Shown: positions 16,817-24,966 of the stretch, piece by piece | How the letters are laid out: each line of letters starts with the position of its first letter | How positions within the stretch are numbered: position 1 is the stretch's first letter | Assembly (NCBI RefSeq): GCF_002831685.1 | Contig: NZ_CP025119.1 | Location: 2,814,501 to 2,878,500, forward strand | Source: Polaribacter sp. ALD11 | GTDB taxonomy: Bacteria > Bacteroidota > Bacteroidia > Flavobacteriales > Flavobacteriaceae | Direction: 5' to 3' | DNA: 64,000 nt | Made by a program: the position numbers and the translations under genes | Notes under the pieces: model-generated | Told to the model about the DNA's origin: nothing | The model's database searches: none | The model's input: only the letters and a program-made list of their open reading frames with translations

Positions 16817-17787
16817 TCTTCCTTTTTTAAAAAAGCATATACTGGAAAATGATCTGAAAAGCCACCTTGGTACCAAGGCCCAATATAGGTTCTAAACGGA
16901 CTTCCTTTTAATTTACCTTTAAAAATCTTCAACCATTCTTTATTAAAAACTTCTGCATGTTTAAAGTGAAGTTTTCCTTCTTTTTGCTCTAGAAAGTTTT
17001 TAGAAAATAGAATTTGGTCAAATAAATTCCATTTGCCATTATAGGTTAAAGAGCCTCTTTTTTCTGGATTCAAAATACTCTCCATCGGATTTATAAAATC
17101 ATCAGAAACCAACGTTTTTACACTATTACTTGTTGGATTATCATTAAAATCTCCCATTACAATAATTTTTGCATCAAAATGAGTGCCTTTAATTTGTGCA
17201 ATAATAGTTCTTGCAGTTTCTGCAGCTATTACTCTTTTAGGTTCACTCTCTACAATACCTTCTCTTCTAGAGGGCCAGTGATTTACAAAAATATGTACCA
17301 ATTCGCCACGTAAATTTCCAGTTACTTTTAAAATATCTCTGGTGTAGTCTCTTTCGCCTTCATCATTGTTTAAAAACACAGGAAAGGTTTCTGAAGTTAA
17401 AAGTTCGAAAAACTGTTTGTTGTACAAAAGCGCAACATCAATACCACGTTCATCTGGCGAATCGTGATGTACAAAACCATAATGATGCTTTTTTAGATTC
17501 GAAGAATATACCAAATCGGAAACCACTTTTGCATTTTCAACTTCTACCAAACCAACAATTGCTGGTGGATATTTAGAGCGATTCAATCCTAATTTAGAAA
17601 TTACAGAACTTAATTTTTTAATTTTAATTCGATAGCGTTTGTCAGTCCATTTTCTTTTTCCATCTGTTGTGTAGTCGTCATCAAAAGTTTTAGGATCATC
17701 AACTGTGTCAAATAAGTTTTCAACATTGTAAAAGCCAATAGTTGTTATTTTATCACTTTGTTTTAATGATGTAATAGATGGAAACAT
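16813..17787 (-). CDS. Endonuclease/exonuclease/phosphatase (EEP) family protein
   Basis: The 324-residue protein has the EEP-fold metal and catalytic motifs: FYNVENLFD near the N-terminus, VGLVEVEN (catalytic Glu), NHWPSR, GDFNDNP and a C-terminal SDHFPVY. The superfamily includes DNases, phosphatases and sphingomyelinases. This subgroup resembles secreted or cytoplasmic nucleases of Bacteroidota. There is no signal peptide with this start, so either it is cytoplasmic or the true start is elsewhere. It is a single gene, convergent with the small membrane gene and divergent from the candidate RNA upstream of hflX. Confidence 0.85.
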   Translation of the reverse strand: MFPSITSLKQSDKITTIGFYNVENLFDTVDDPKTFDDDYTTDGKRKWTDKRYRIKIKKLSSVISKLGLNRSKYPPAIVGLVEVENAKVVSDLVYSSNLKKHHYGFVHHDSPDERGIDVALLYNKQFFELLTSETFPVFLNNDEGERDYTRDILKVTGNLRGELVHIFVNHWPSRREGIVESEPKRVIAAETARTIIAQIKGTHFDAKIIVMGDFNDNPTSNSVKTLVSDDFINPMESILNPEKRGSLTYNGKWNLFDQILFSKNFLEQKEGKLHFKHAEVFNKEWLKIFKGKLKGSPFRTYIGPWYQGGFSDHFPVYAFLKKED

Positions 17788-17933
17788 AGATTATAAATTT
17801 TTAGTAATTGTAAATATTATACTTTTTTACTTTACTTCAATAAATAAGCGTGGTTTTGTGATAAACCTATTTTTTAACACAAAGTAATAGTTTTCTTAAT
17901 ATACTTTTAACAACTATATTTCAATTTTAAAAC

Positions 17934-17941
17934 TAATTTTG
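17934..17941 (+). promoter_or_regulatory. -7 box (TAATTTTG) before the candidate small RNA
   Basis: A perfect TAnnTTTG on the plus strand lies 54 bases before an intrinsic terminator hairpin, with no convincing ORF between. A -33 TTTG is not obvious. Confidence 0.4.
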
Positions 17942-17945
17942 TCTC

Positions 17946-18022
17946 GCAGAAAACGTTGTAAACTTTTTGTATTTGAATTTGAATTAATGAATTTAACGGT
18001 AGCTTTTGTTACCGTTTTTTTT
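17946..18022 (+). ncRNA. Candidate small RNA or aborted leader upstream of hflX
   Basis: Between the -7 box at 17934 and the terminator at 17995-18022 there is space for a transcript of about 75 bases. No plus-strand gene upstream needs this terminator, and hflX has its own -7 box (18048) after it. The segment could be an independent small RNA. The start is estimated from promoter spacing. Confidence 0.35.
17995..18022 (+). terminator. Intrinsic terminator upstream of hflX
   Basis: AACGGTA (17995-18001) pairs with TACCGTT (18010-18016), followed by eight T. No annotated plus-strand gene ends near it. Confidence 0.75.
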
Positions 18023-18047
18023 ATGCTTTAAAGAGAAGAATAGTTTG

Positions 18048-18055
18048 TACTTTTG
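18048..18055 (+). promoter_or_regulatory. -7 box (TACTTTTG) for hflX
   Basis: A perfect TAnnTTTG ends 6 bases before ATG 18062, implying a 5' leader of only a few bases. Confidence 0.55.
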
Positions 18056-18061
18056 TAATCT

Positions 18062-19273
18062 ATGATAGACGCAAAAGAGGCAATCTCAGAAAAAGCAGTT
18101 TTAATTGGTGTAATTACACAATTACAAAACGAAACACAATCTGATGAGTATTTAGATGAGTTAGAGTTTTTAACAACTACAGCTGGTGGAGTTACTGTAA
18201 AACGCTTTGTTCAAAAGATGGAAAAACCAAACCCTAAAACTTTTTTAGGTGTTGGAAAATTAGAAGAAGTAAGAGCTTATATAGAGTCTAATGGTATTGG
18301 TACCGCTATTTTTGATGACGAATTGTCGCCAGCACAAATACGAAATATAGAAAAAGTTTTAGATTGTAAAATCTTAGACAGAACCAATTTAATCTTAGAT
18401 ATTTTTGCACAAAGAGCACAAACAAGTTCTGCAAAAACACAGGTAGAATTAGCACAATGTCAATATTTATTACCAAGATTAACAAGACTTTGGACACACC
18501 TTGATAAGCAAAAAGGAGGTATCGGAATGCGTGGTCCTGGTGAAACAGAAATTGAAACAGACAGACGTATTATTCGTGATAAAATAGATGTACTAAAAAA
18601 GAAATTGCTTACAATAGATAAGCAAATGGCAGTTCAGCGAAAAAATCGTGGAAAAATGGTACGTGTTGCCTTAGTTGGTTACACCAATGTTGGTAAATCT
18701 ACATTGATGAATGTAATTAGTAAAAGTGATGTTTTTGCAGAAAATAAATTGTTTGCTACTTTAGATACAACCGTTAGAAAAGTGGTAATTAAGAACATTC
18801 CGTTTTTAATGACAGACACCGTTGGTTTTATTAGAAAACTACCAACACAATTGGTAGAATCTTTTAAATCTACATTAGATGAGGTTAGAGAAGCAGATTT
18901 ATTATTACATGTTGTAGATATTTCACACCCTAATTTTGAAGATCATATTGCTTCCGTAAATTCTATTTTAGACGATATTAAATGTGCAGACAAACCTACT
19001 TTAATGGTTTTTAATAAGATTGATGCATATTCGCATGAAACCATTGAAGATGATGATATTGTTACCGAAAGAACCAAAGTACATTTTACATTAGAAGATT
19101 GGAAGAAAACTTGGATGAATGATAAGGACGAAACTTCAATCTTTATTTCTGCTTTAAACAAAGAAAATTTAGAAGATTTTAAGGAGGTTACGTATGAAGA
19201 AGTAAAGAAAATTCATACAGAACGTTTTCCTTACAATGACTTTTTATATTATGAATATAAAGAGGAGGAATAG
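18062..19273 (+). CDS. hflX: Ribosome-splitting GTPase HflX
   Basis: The 403-residue protein has the HflX N-terminal nucleotide-binding domain, the helical linker with the family signature GIGMRGPGETEIETDRR, and the GTPase domain. The GTPase domain shows GYTNVGKST (P-loop, about 204-212), DTVGFIRKLP (switch II) and NKID. HflX binds 50S and 70S ribosomes and can split stalled or hibernating ribosomes under heat stress. It is monocistronic, with a -7 box almost touching the start codon. Confidence 0.96.
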   Translation: MIDAKEAISEKAVLIGVITQLQNETQSDEYLDELEFLTTTAGGVTVKRFVQKMEKPNPKTFLGVGKLEEVRAYIESNGIGTAIFDDELSPAQIRNIEKVLDCKILDRTNLILDIFAQRAQTSSAKTQVELAQCQYLLPRLTRLWTHLDKQKGGIGMRGPGETEIETDRRIIRDKIDVLKKKLLTIDKQMAVQRKNRGKMVRVALVGYTNVGKSTLMNVISKSDVFAENKLFATLDTTVRKVVIKNIPFLMTDTVGFIRKLPTQLVESFKSTLDEVREADLLLHVVDISHPNFEDHIASVNSILDDIKCADKPTLMVFNKIDAYSHETIEDDDIVTERTKVHFTLEDWKKTWMNDKDETSIFISALNKENLEDFKEVTYEEVKKIHTERFPYNDFLYYEYKEEE

Positions 19274-19310
19274 GTTATTCTAATCCTTAATTTTAAAAAA
19301 AAAACATTTT

Positions 19311-19347
19311 AATTACCTACAAGATTTTTATGATTTTGTAGGTAATT
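19311..19347. terminator. Terminator between convergent hflX and CNNM genes
   Basis: Perfect 12-bp arms AATTACCTACAA (19311-19322) and TTGTAGGTAATT (19336-19347). On the minus strand a long T-tract follows within 5 bases, so it best serves the CNNM gene. It may also stop hflX. Confidence 0.7.
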
Positions 19348-19417
19348 AATTTATAAAGAGAATTAAGTAGAGAAGACATACTGTCAATAGTCTTTGAAGT
19401 TTTCTTATAATAATATA

Positions 19418-20533
19418 TTACTTATTGTCTTCGTCTTCAATAATTCCCATTCTTTTAGCACGTTTTTCCCAAGATTTTCTAGCATGTGCTTGTAAATCTG
19501 CAACAGAATCACTTTCGTCCATAATCTCTAAACCCAATAACGTTTCAATCACATCTTCTTGAGAAACAATTCCGCTTACAGAGCCATATTCATCAACCAC
19601 CATAGCAATATGCTCTTTTTCTTTAATTAATTTATCAAACAAATCAGGAATCGATAGCTCTCTCTCTGTAACAATAATATCTCTTTTTATAGAAGCTAAG
19701 GTTTGTTCGCTTTTACCATCAATCATTGCTTCGAGTAAATTATCTTTTAAAAAATAACCGGTAATTGCGTCTGGATTTTCAGAAAAAACAGGAATTCTAG
19801 AAAAACGTAATTTTTTATGTTCATTGTAAAAAGAACCAATGGTTTGTGTCTCATCTGCAATTTCTAAAACAGATCTTGGTGTCATTACATCATTTACCTT
19901 TACCTCTTTAAAACCTAACAAATTTCGAATAACCTTACTTTCATTTTCTTTGAAAACACCATCTTTTTCAGCCATTTCTGTCATCACTAAAAAGCTTTCT
20001 CTACTTAAAATACTTCCATGTCCTTTACCGCCAATTAGTTTTGTTGTTAATTGTAAAACCCAAAGAATTCCTGTCCATTTTAATGGAAAAATCATTATGT
20101 TTAACGCCTTAGAAGTAAAGTTTGCTAGTTGTTTCCAGTAGGTAGCACCAATTGTTTTTGGTATTATTTCAGATGCTACTAAAATAAGAATCGTCATTAC
20201 TGTAGAAACAATTCCTACCATAACGTCTTCTGTAACTTTAATTCCGAAAATAGTTTTTATTTCAGTTCCATAAATCTCTGCATAAGCAACTTTCGCTTGT
20301 ACACCTACTAAAATAGCACCAACAGTATGTGCAACGGTATTAATTGTTAAAATAGCAATTAAGGGCTTGTCTACGTCTTTTTTAAATATTTCTAATTGAT
20401 TTGCATATTCTGCACCTTCACTTTTTTTAAGGTTGATAAAAGTAGGTGTAATACTCAGTAAAACAGCTTCTAAAATAGAACACAGAAATGAAAAGAATAT
20501 AGAAATAGTTGCGAAAATTATTAATAAAGTCAT
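19418..20533 (-). CDS. CNNM/CorC-family (DUF21 + CBS) membrane transporter
   Basis: I use ATG 20533 (371 residues), because the upstream in-frame TTG is a poor start. The N-terminal DUF21 domain has about four membrane helices (to residue 165), followed by a CBS pair (about 190-345) with the motif VVDEYGSVSGIVSQEDVIETLLG. The family is linked to Mg2+/Co2+ transport. The usual C-terminal CorC_HlyC domain is absent, giving a shorter protein than GldE-type homologues, which are about 430 residues. It is monocistronic with a terminator at 19311-19347. Confidence 0.88.
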   Translation of the reverse strand: MTLLIIFATISIFFSFLCSILEAVLLSITPTFINLKKSEGAEYANQLEIFKKDVDKPLIAILTINTVAHTVGAILVGVQAKVAYAEIYGTEIKTIFGIKVTEDVMVGIVSTVMTILILVASEIIPKTIGATYWKQLANFTSKALNIMIFPLKWTGILWVLQLTTKLIGGKGHGSILSRESFLVMTEMAEKDGVFKENESKVIRNLLGFKEVKVNDVMTPRSVLEIADETQTIGSFYNEHKKLRFSRIPVFSENPDAITGYFLKDNLLEAMIDGKSEQTLASIKRDIIVTERELSIPDLFDKLIKEKEHIAMVVDEYGSVSGIVSQEDVIETLLGLEIMDESDSVADLQAHARKSWEKRAKRMGIIEDEDNK

Positions 20534-20566
20534 GAGCAATTTAGTTTGAAATGCAAAGTTACATAA

Positions 20567-20601
20567 AATAAAAAAACCTCAAGAATTTCTTCTTGAGGTT
20601 T
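20567..20601 (-). terminator. Terminator of the DUF3078 gene
   Basis: AAACCTCAAGA and TCTTGAGGTTT (20574-20601) form an 11-bp stem. On the minus strand it is followed by a T-tract, 24 bases after the DUF3078 stop. Confidence 0.85.
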
Positions 20602-20624
20602 CGTTTGAAATATTGTTGTGTTAT

Positions 20625-21542
20625 TTAGAACGCATAGCTCATACCTAATAAGTAGTAAGATTGTAATTTATTATCTACAGTATCAAAAGTTTCTGTAGGG
20701 AAATCAATTAAAGCATTATTTAAAGCTTCTTGTTTGTTTTTACGCAAACCTAATTCGAACCCAACTCCAATTCCTTTCCAGATTGTGTACCCAAAAGAGT
20801 TTGTCCAGGTCCAGTTAGATAAATCAGAAGTTTTATAACTTTGGAAAATAGATAAATTAGACTTTACACTTAGTTTTCCATATTTCTCCGTGTAATCTGC
20901 AACAACTTTTGCACCTAAAGAAGATTCAAAAACAGTATCTCCACTGCTAAAAACAAAATTGTAGTTACCTGGATGCATTACAACAACTAAGCTGTTTGTT
21001 GGCGTCCAAGTTAAACCAGCACCTAAATCTAAATACCCAGGATCATTAAAATTATCTATTATGGTAGTTCTGTATTCTGCTAAAGCAGAAAGTGCCCATT
21101 TTTTATTTAATCTTTTACCATACAAAGAAGAAATTGTAAAAACATCTGTAGCTGTATCAAAACCTTCGTCTCCAGCAACACCTTTTTCGTCTAATTTTAC
21201 CCAACCTAAATTAACTGCGGCAGAGTTTCTCCAGAAAAAATCTTCTTCAATTAAATTAGCGAAACCATTTACAGTAACACCAATATTACCAGCAGATGCA
21301 GTAGGTGCAGTTCTAGAGTACCAGTTGTTAAAACCAGAGATACTTCCTCCTATGGTACCAAAAGCACCTTTTTTCCAACCTGGAAGTGCATCAATTTTTG
21401 CTTGAATGGCTTTTACTTCTCCTTGTAATTTAGCTATTTTTGCTTTTTTAGGAGCTTGTTCTTTTTTTAACTCGTCAGCAGTTTGAGCCTTTGCTGAAAA
21501 GCTAATACATACTAATAAAATTAAGATTGATAATTTTTTCAT
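20625..21542 (-). CDS. DUF3078 outer-membrane beta-barrel-like protein
   Basis: The 305-residue protein has a signal peptide (cleavage near AKAQ), a charged, coiled-coil-like stretch (about 22-55) rich in Lys and Ala, and then a beta-rich domain with the DUF3078 hallmarks GSISGFNNWY and EDFFWRNSAAVNLGW. It ends in an aromatic residue (SYAF), as barrel proteins often do. It is probably an outer-membrane protein of unknown role. It is the last gene of a run that starts at sufE, after a second DUF3078 paralogue. Confidence 0.8.
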   Translation of the reverse strand: MKKLSILILLVCISFSAKAQTADELKKEQAPKKAKIAKLQGEVKAIQAKIDALPGWKKGAFGTIGGSISGFNNWYSRTAPTASAGNIGVTVNGFANLIEEDFFWRNSAAVNLGWVKLDEKGVAGDEGFDTATDVFTISSLYGKRLNKKWALSALAEYRTTIIDNFNDPGYLDLGAGLTWTPTNSLVVVMHPGNYNFVFSSGDTVFESSLGAKVVADYTEKYGKLSVKSNLSIFQSYKTSDLSNWTWTNSFGYTIWKGIGVGFELGLRKNKQEALNNALIDFPTETFDTVDNKLQSYYLLGMSYAF

Positions 21543-21604
21543 TTTGTCTATTTTTTAATTTAGCGTGCAAAAATACACTTTTATTGTTTTTAGACAAGAA
21601 ATTA

Positions 21605-22468
21605 TTAATAAGTCACTTTTTCGTGGAAACTATAATTTAAACCCAAGCCAAATAATTGTCGAAACTGTATTTTACTAGAAGAATTATCGTCGATAATTGT
21701 ATGAAAAGACATGTGCATTTTAATGCTTTTATTTACCTTAAAATGAATATTTGTTTGATAATCTAAATCTACATTACCAACATTTGCTAAATAATCTGAA
21801 TACATTGTTAGGATATTTTCCATCTCAACATTTTCCATTACACCAAATTTATAATATCCAGAAAAGTTAAAACCTAAACCAAATGCAGTGTTTTTTCCTT
21901 CATCTACACCGTATTTTCCTGAGAAAAAGTCACTTACCAATGTGTACCTAGCAGTTGCGGGTGCAATGTTTAAGTGAAGATCATCAGATTTTTTCCATAA
22001 CATTCCTGGTCCAAAAGTTAAGTAAGCAGGAGACAAGAATTCTGAAACTAATAATTTAGGCTCCTTTTTATAATCATACCCTTTTGTATACTGAGTTTTA
22101 AAATTCCCAATAAAAGACAAAAACCAGTAAGTTGCCGTTTTTATTCCTAAAAGTGTATTTAGTTCAAAACGGTCATTTGTTTTTCTATAGCCTTTTTCGT
22201 TAATGTGACTTAAACCATAACCGGTAATTATTCTAGTATCCCAGTTTACATTTTTTTTCTTGTAGTTAAAATCGTAATTCACATCAATATTTCCTGCAAC
22301 TGTATTTTGACCACCAGAAGCCCAATTAGAAAATGAAGATTGATTAAATATAAAAGCAAACCTTCCATTAATTTTCCATTTAGGTTTGGGTAGGGTGTCA
22401 TGTTTCTTCTTCTGTGAATAGGAAGTTGAGGCTAAGAGAATTAAAAAAAGAAGGAGTAATCTTCTCAC
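21605..22468 (-). CDS. DUF3078 outer-membrane protein (paralogue)
   Basis: The 287-residue protein has a signal peptide (cleavage near SYSQ) and the classic DUF3078 opening FNQSSFSNWASGGQNTVAGN, then alternating beta strands and a C-terminal aromatic (VTY). It is a predicted outer-membrane barrel of unknown function. It lies 44 bases after DUF2480 and 62 bases before the other DUF3078 gene. The two proteins are diverged paralogues, and only the other one has the coiled-coil insert. Confidence 0.82.
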   Translation of the reverse strand: MRRLLLLFLILLASTSYSQKKKHDTLPKPKWKINGRFAFIFNQSSFSNWASGGQNTVAGNIDVNYDFNYKKKNVNWDTRIITGYGLSHINEKGYRKTNDRFELNTLLGIKTATYWFLSFIGNFKTQYTKGYDYKKEPKLLVSEFLSPAYLTFGPGMLWKKSDDLHLNIAPATARYTLVSDFFSGKYGVDEGKNTAFGLGFNFSGYYKFGVMENVEMENILTMYSDYLANVGNVDLDYQTNIHFKVNKSIKMHMSFHTIIDDNSSSKIQFRQLFGLGLNYSFHEKVTY

Positions 22469-22512
22469 TATGAATTTAAATTTAAATTAATGTTATCTTT
22501 TAAAACAAAAAA

Positions 22513-23022
22513 TTATTTTTTTGATTTATATAAAGGTACCGTAGAGCAAGCTTCACCAAACATAATTGACTTAGCGATAGGTTGTAATTTTGCAATTAAA
22601 AAAGCAAAGGCAGAATTAGGAATTGGTTTTTCTGCACATCCTTTAATAATTACTGGGCAATCTGTAAAATCTTTTAAATCTACAAAATTTAATAATTCTT
22701 GATATAAGACTGTTTCTAATAATTCTAAATCTCCAATGACTACTTTGTTAGCAAAAGGTGTTATTTCTGCAGCGATTAACATAAAAGCCCAAGAAGGAAC
22801 AATAGCGTCTACAGAGCAAGTTATGGCAACAAAACAATTTTTATATTGAGACCAATCGTGGTTTTTAACAGATGCTCTAAAGTCTTTTTCTTTTAAAATA
22901 AGCTCTTCAAATAGCCAGTCTTTAATATCAAACACAACTCTTTTTCCTTCGGGATAAATTTCCTCAAGATCAAATGTTTTTAGTTTGCTATTTGCAACTC
23001 TATTTATAATTTCTTTTGCCAT
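22513..23022 (-). CDS. DUF2480 family protein
   Basis: The 169-residue cytoplasmic protein matches the Bacteroidota-specific DUF2480 family (opening EIINRVANSKLKTFDLEEIYP and the later segment FADCPVI-like FTDCPVIIKGC). Its biochemical role is unknown. It sits downstream of sufE and a MIP18-type gene, which suggests a link to iron-sulfur cluster assembly. Three conserved-looking Cys lie in the C-terminal half (FTDCPV, IKGCAE, GEACST), which could bind metal. A strong hairpin (23075-23109) separates it from the sufT-like gene, so it may be partly uncoupled from it. Confidence 0.78.
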   Translation of the reverse strand: MAKEIINRVANSKLKTFDLEEIYPEGKRVVFDIKDWLFEELILKEKDFRASVKNHDWSQYKNCFVAITCSVDAIVPSWAFMLIAAEITPFANKVVIGDLELLETVLYQELLNFVDLKDFTDCPVIIKGCAEKPIPNSAFAFLIAKLQPIAKSIMFGEACSTVPLYKSKK

Positions 23023-23074
23023 CTTTTGTTATTAGTTTCAGAGTTAAGATTCTTTTTTGTTCCTGATCTAAATG

Positions 23075-23109
23075 ATATCAGTATTCAAAATTATATTGAA
23101 TACTGATAT
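23075..23109 (-). other. Strong hairpin between sufT-like gene and DUF2480
   Basis: Perfect 14-bp arms ATATCAGTATTCAA (23075-23088) and TTGAATACTGATAT (23096-23109), with a third copy of the core at 23110-23118. There is no T-tract on either side, so it is more likely an RNA processing or stability element than a terminator. Confidence 0.55.
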
Positions 23110-23121
23110 ATTGAATACTTT

Positions 23122-23442
23122 TTAAAGCATTCCTAATTCTAACTTTGCTTCTTCGCTCATCATTTCTGACGTCCAAGTTGGGTCGAAAGTAATTTCTACC
23201 TCACAGCTGTTAATTTCTTTTAAAGACTTTACTTTTTCTTCAATGTCAACAGGTAAGCTTTCTGCTACAGGGCAATTTGGTGATGTTAAGGTCATTAATA
23301 TCTTAGCATTGTTTTCTTCAGAAACAAAAACATCATAAATTAAACCTAATTCATAGATGTCTACAGGTATTTCTGGATCGTAAATTGTTTTTAAAACTGC
23401 TACAATTTTGTCTCCAATTTCTTCTAATTCTTTATCTGTCAT
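23122..23442 (-). CDS. MIP18/SufT-like Fe-S assembly protein (DUF59)
   Basis: The 106-residue protein has the DUF59/MIP18 core: VLKTIYDPEIPVDIYELGLIYDV, TLTSPNCPVAESLP (conserved Cys) and TFDPTWTSEMMSEEAK. Family members such as SufT act in iron-sulfur cluster maturation or target delivery. It lies 11 bases after sufE on the same strand, which supports that role. It ends before a strong hairpin. Confidence 0.9.
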   Translation of the reverse strand: MTDKELEEIGDKIVAVLKTIYDPEIPVDIYELGLIYDVFVSEENNAKILMTLTSPNCPVAESLPVDIEEKVKSLKEINSCEVEITFDPTWTSEMMSEEAKLELGML

Positions 23443-23453
23443 TATGTAATTTC

Positions 23454-23879
23454 TTAATTTGCTAGTTTTGTTTGTTGTGCAATTGCATACATTTTTATTT
23501 GCTTTACCATAGAAACCAATCCATTTGCTCTTGTTGGGCTTAAATGTTCTTTTAAACCAATTTCATCTATAAAAGTGGTTTCGGCAGCTAAAATATCTGC
23601 TGGTTTTTGTTCTGAGAATACGCGCAATAATAATGCCACAATTCCTTTGGTTAAAATTGCATTGCTATCTGCAGTAAATTTTAATTTATCAGCATCTAAT
23701 TCAGAATATAACCACACTTTAGATTGGCAACCTTTTATTAAGTTTTCATCTAATTTATGTTGCTCAGATATAATAGGTAAAGATTTACCAAGTTCTATGA
23801 TATATTCATAGCGTTCCATCCAATCATCAAACATAGAAAACTCGTCAATAATTTCTTCTTGTATTTCTTTAATAGTCAT
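23454..23879 (-). CDS. sufE: SufE cysteine-desulfurase sulfur acceptor
   Basis: The 141-residue protein matches SufE: the opening IIDEFSMFDDWMERYEYIIELGK, then LIKGCQSKVW, where the Cys is the persulfide-accepting residue, and the C-terminal LKEHLSPTRANGLVSMV. SufE takes sulfur from SufS and passes it to the SufBCD scaffold. The sufBCDS genes are not in this window. It heads a run with the MIP18-like, DUF2480 and DUF3078 genes and is divergent from the PfkB kinase. Confidence 0.95.
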   Translation of the reverse strand: MTIKEIQEEIIDEFSMFDDWMERYEYIIELGKSLPIISEQHKLDENLIKGCQSKVWLYSELDADKLKFTADSNAILTKGIVALLLRVFSEQKPADILAAETTFIDEIGLKEHLSPTRANGLVSMVKQIKMYAIAQQTKLAN

Positions 23880-23889
23880 TTTTAAAACT

Positions 23890-23897
23890 TATTTTTG
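23890..23897 (+). promoter_or_regulatory. -7 box (TATTTTTG) for the PfkB kinase gene
   Basis: A perfect TAnnTTTG followed by C lies 54 bases before ATG 23952, in the 72-base divergent gap with sufE. Confidence 0.5.
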
Positions 23898-23926
23898 CAC
23901 TTTTAAAAAGCGATTTTTGTAAGATA

Positions 23927-23934
23927 CAAAATTA
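23927..23934 (-). promoter_or_regulatory. -7 box (TAATTTTG) for sufE
   Basis: A perfect TAnnTTTG on the minus strand, about 48 bases before ATG 23879. The sufE and PfkB promoters therefore overlap face to face. Confidence 0.5.
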
Positions 23935-23951
23935 CGCATAAAATCTAAGAA

Positions 23952-24878
23952 ATGAGTAAATTATTAGCAGTTGGTACTGTAGCTTTTGATGCTATTGAAA
24001 CACCTTTTGGTAAAACAGATAAAATTTTAGGCGGTTCTGGAACTTTTGTAGGTTTGGCAGCATCTCAATTTGGAGTAGAAACAGGCGTTGTTTCTGTTGT
24101 TGGAGGAGATTTTCCTGCTTCGTACCTAGAAATGATGAATTCTAAAGGAATTAATACCGATGGAATTGAGGTTGATAAAAATGGAAAAACTTTTTTCTGG
24201 AGTGGAAAATATCATAATGATATGAATTCTAGGGATACTCTAATTACAGAATTAAATGTTTTAGAAACCTTTACACCCGTTGTACCAGAAAATTTTAAAG
24301 ATGCTGGTATTGTAATGTTAGGAAATTTACACCCATTAACGCAAGCATCTGTTTTAGATCAGATGAATGAAAAGCCAAAATTGATAGTTTTAGATACTAT
24401 GAATTTTTGGATGGACATTGCTTTAGATGATTTGCATACCGTTTTAAAAAGAGTAGATGTAATTACTATTAATGATGAAGAAGCAAGACAATTATCTGGA
24501 GAATACTCTTTGGTAAATGCAGCTAAGAAAATTCATGCGATGGGACCTAAGTATGTAGTTATTAAAAAAGGAGAACATGGCGCTTTATTGTTTAATGAAG
24601 GAAAAATGTTTTTCGCACCAGCTTTACCGTTGGCAGAAGTTTTTGATCCAACAGGAGCAGGAGATACTTTTGCAGGAGGTTTTTGTGGGTATTTAGCAAA
24701 AACAGAAGATATTTCTTTTGAAAATATGAAAAATGCAATTATCTACGGTTCTAATTTAGCTTCTTTCTGCGTAGAGAAGTTTGGTACAGAACGCATGCAA
24801 GAGCTTACAGTAAAAGAAGTTAAAGTGCGCTTACAAGCTTTTAAAGAATTAACACAATTTGATATAGAATTATCTTAA
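23952..24878 (+). CDS. PfkB-family sugar or nucleoside kinase
   Basis: This 308-residue ribokinase-fold protein has an N-terminal GGSGTFVGLAASQFG and the C-terminal PfkB signature DPTGAGDTFAGGF with the catalytic Asp in GAGD. The family phosphorylates sugars or nucleosides such as ribose or adenosine. The specificity is not readable, although the N-terminal lid region is short, as in adenosine-kinase-like members. It precedes purF, separated by a terminator (24883-24913), so it has its own transcript. Its promoter faces that of sufE. Confidence 0.88.
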   Translation: MSKLLAVGTVAFDAIETPFGKTDKILGGSGTFVGLAASQFGVETGVVSVVGGDFPASYLEMMNSKGINTDGIEVDKNGKTFFWSGKYHNDMNSRDTLITELNVLETFTPVVPENFKDAGIVMLGNLHPLTQASVLDQMNEKPKLIVLDTMNFWMDIALDDLHTVLKRVDVITINDEEARQLSGEYSLVNAAKKIHAMGPKYVVIKKGEHGALLFNEGKMFFAPALPLAEVFDPTGAGDTFAGGFCGYLAKTEDISFENMKNAIIYGSNLASFCVEKFGTERMQELTVKEVKVRLQAFKELTQFDIELS

Positions 24879-24882
24879 TTTT

Positions 24883-24913
24883 AATCCGCAGTTTCGACTG
24901 CGGATTTTTTTTT
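24883..24913 (+). terminator. Terminator of the PfkB kinase gene
   Basis: AATCCGCAG (24883-24891) and CTGCGGATT (24898-24906) with a TTTCGA loop, then a run of T. It lies 4 bases after the stop codon. Confidence 0.92.
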
Positions 24914-24966
24914 CTTGATACAACACTAGATTTAACAACACACAACACAACAAAAAATTAGATACA

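Noticed and set aside
18000..18030. Very short ORF running through the terminator upstream of hflX
   Set aside because: Fourteen codons through a hairpin and T-tract, with no bias towards any regulatory amino acid. Unlike the pheA leader, it looks like chance.
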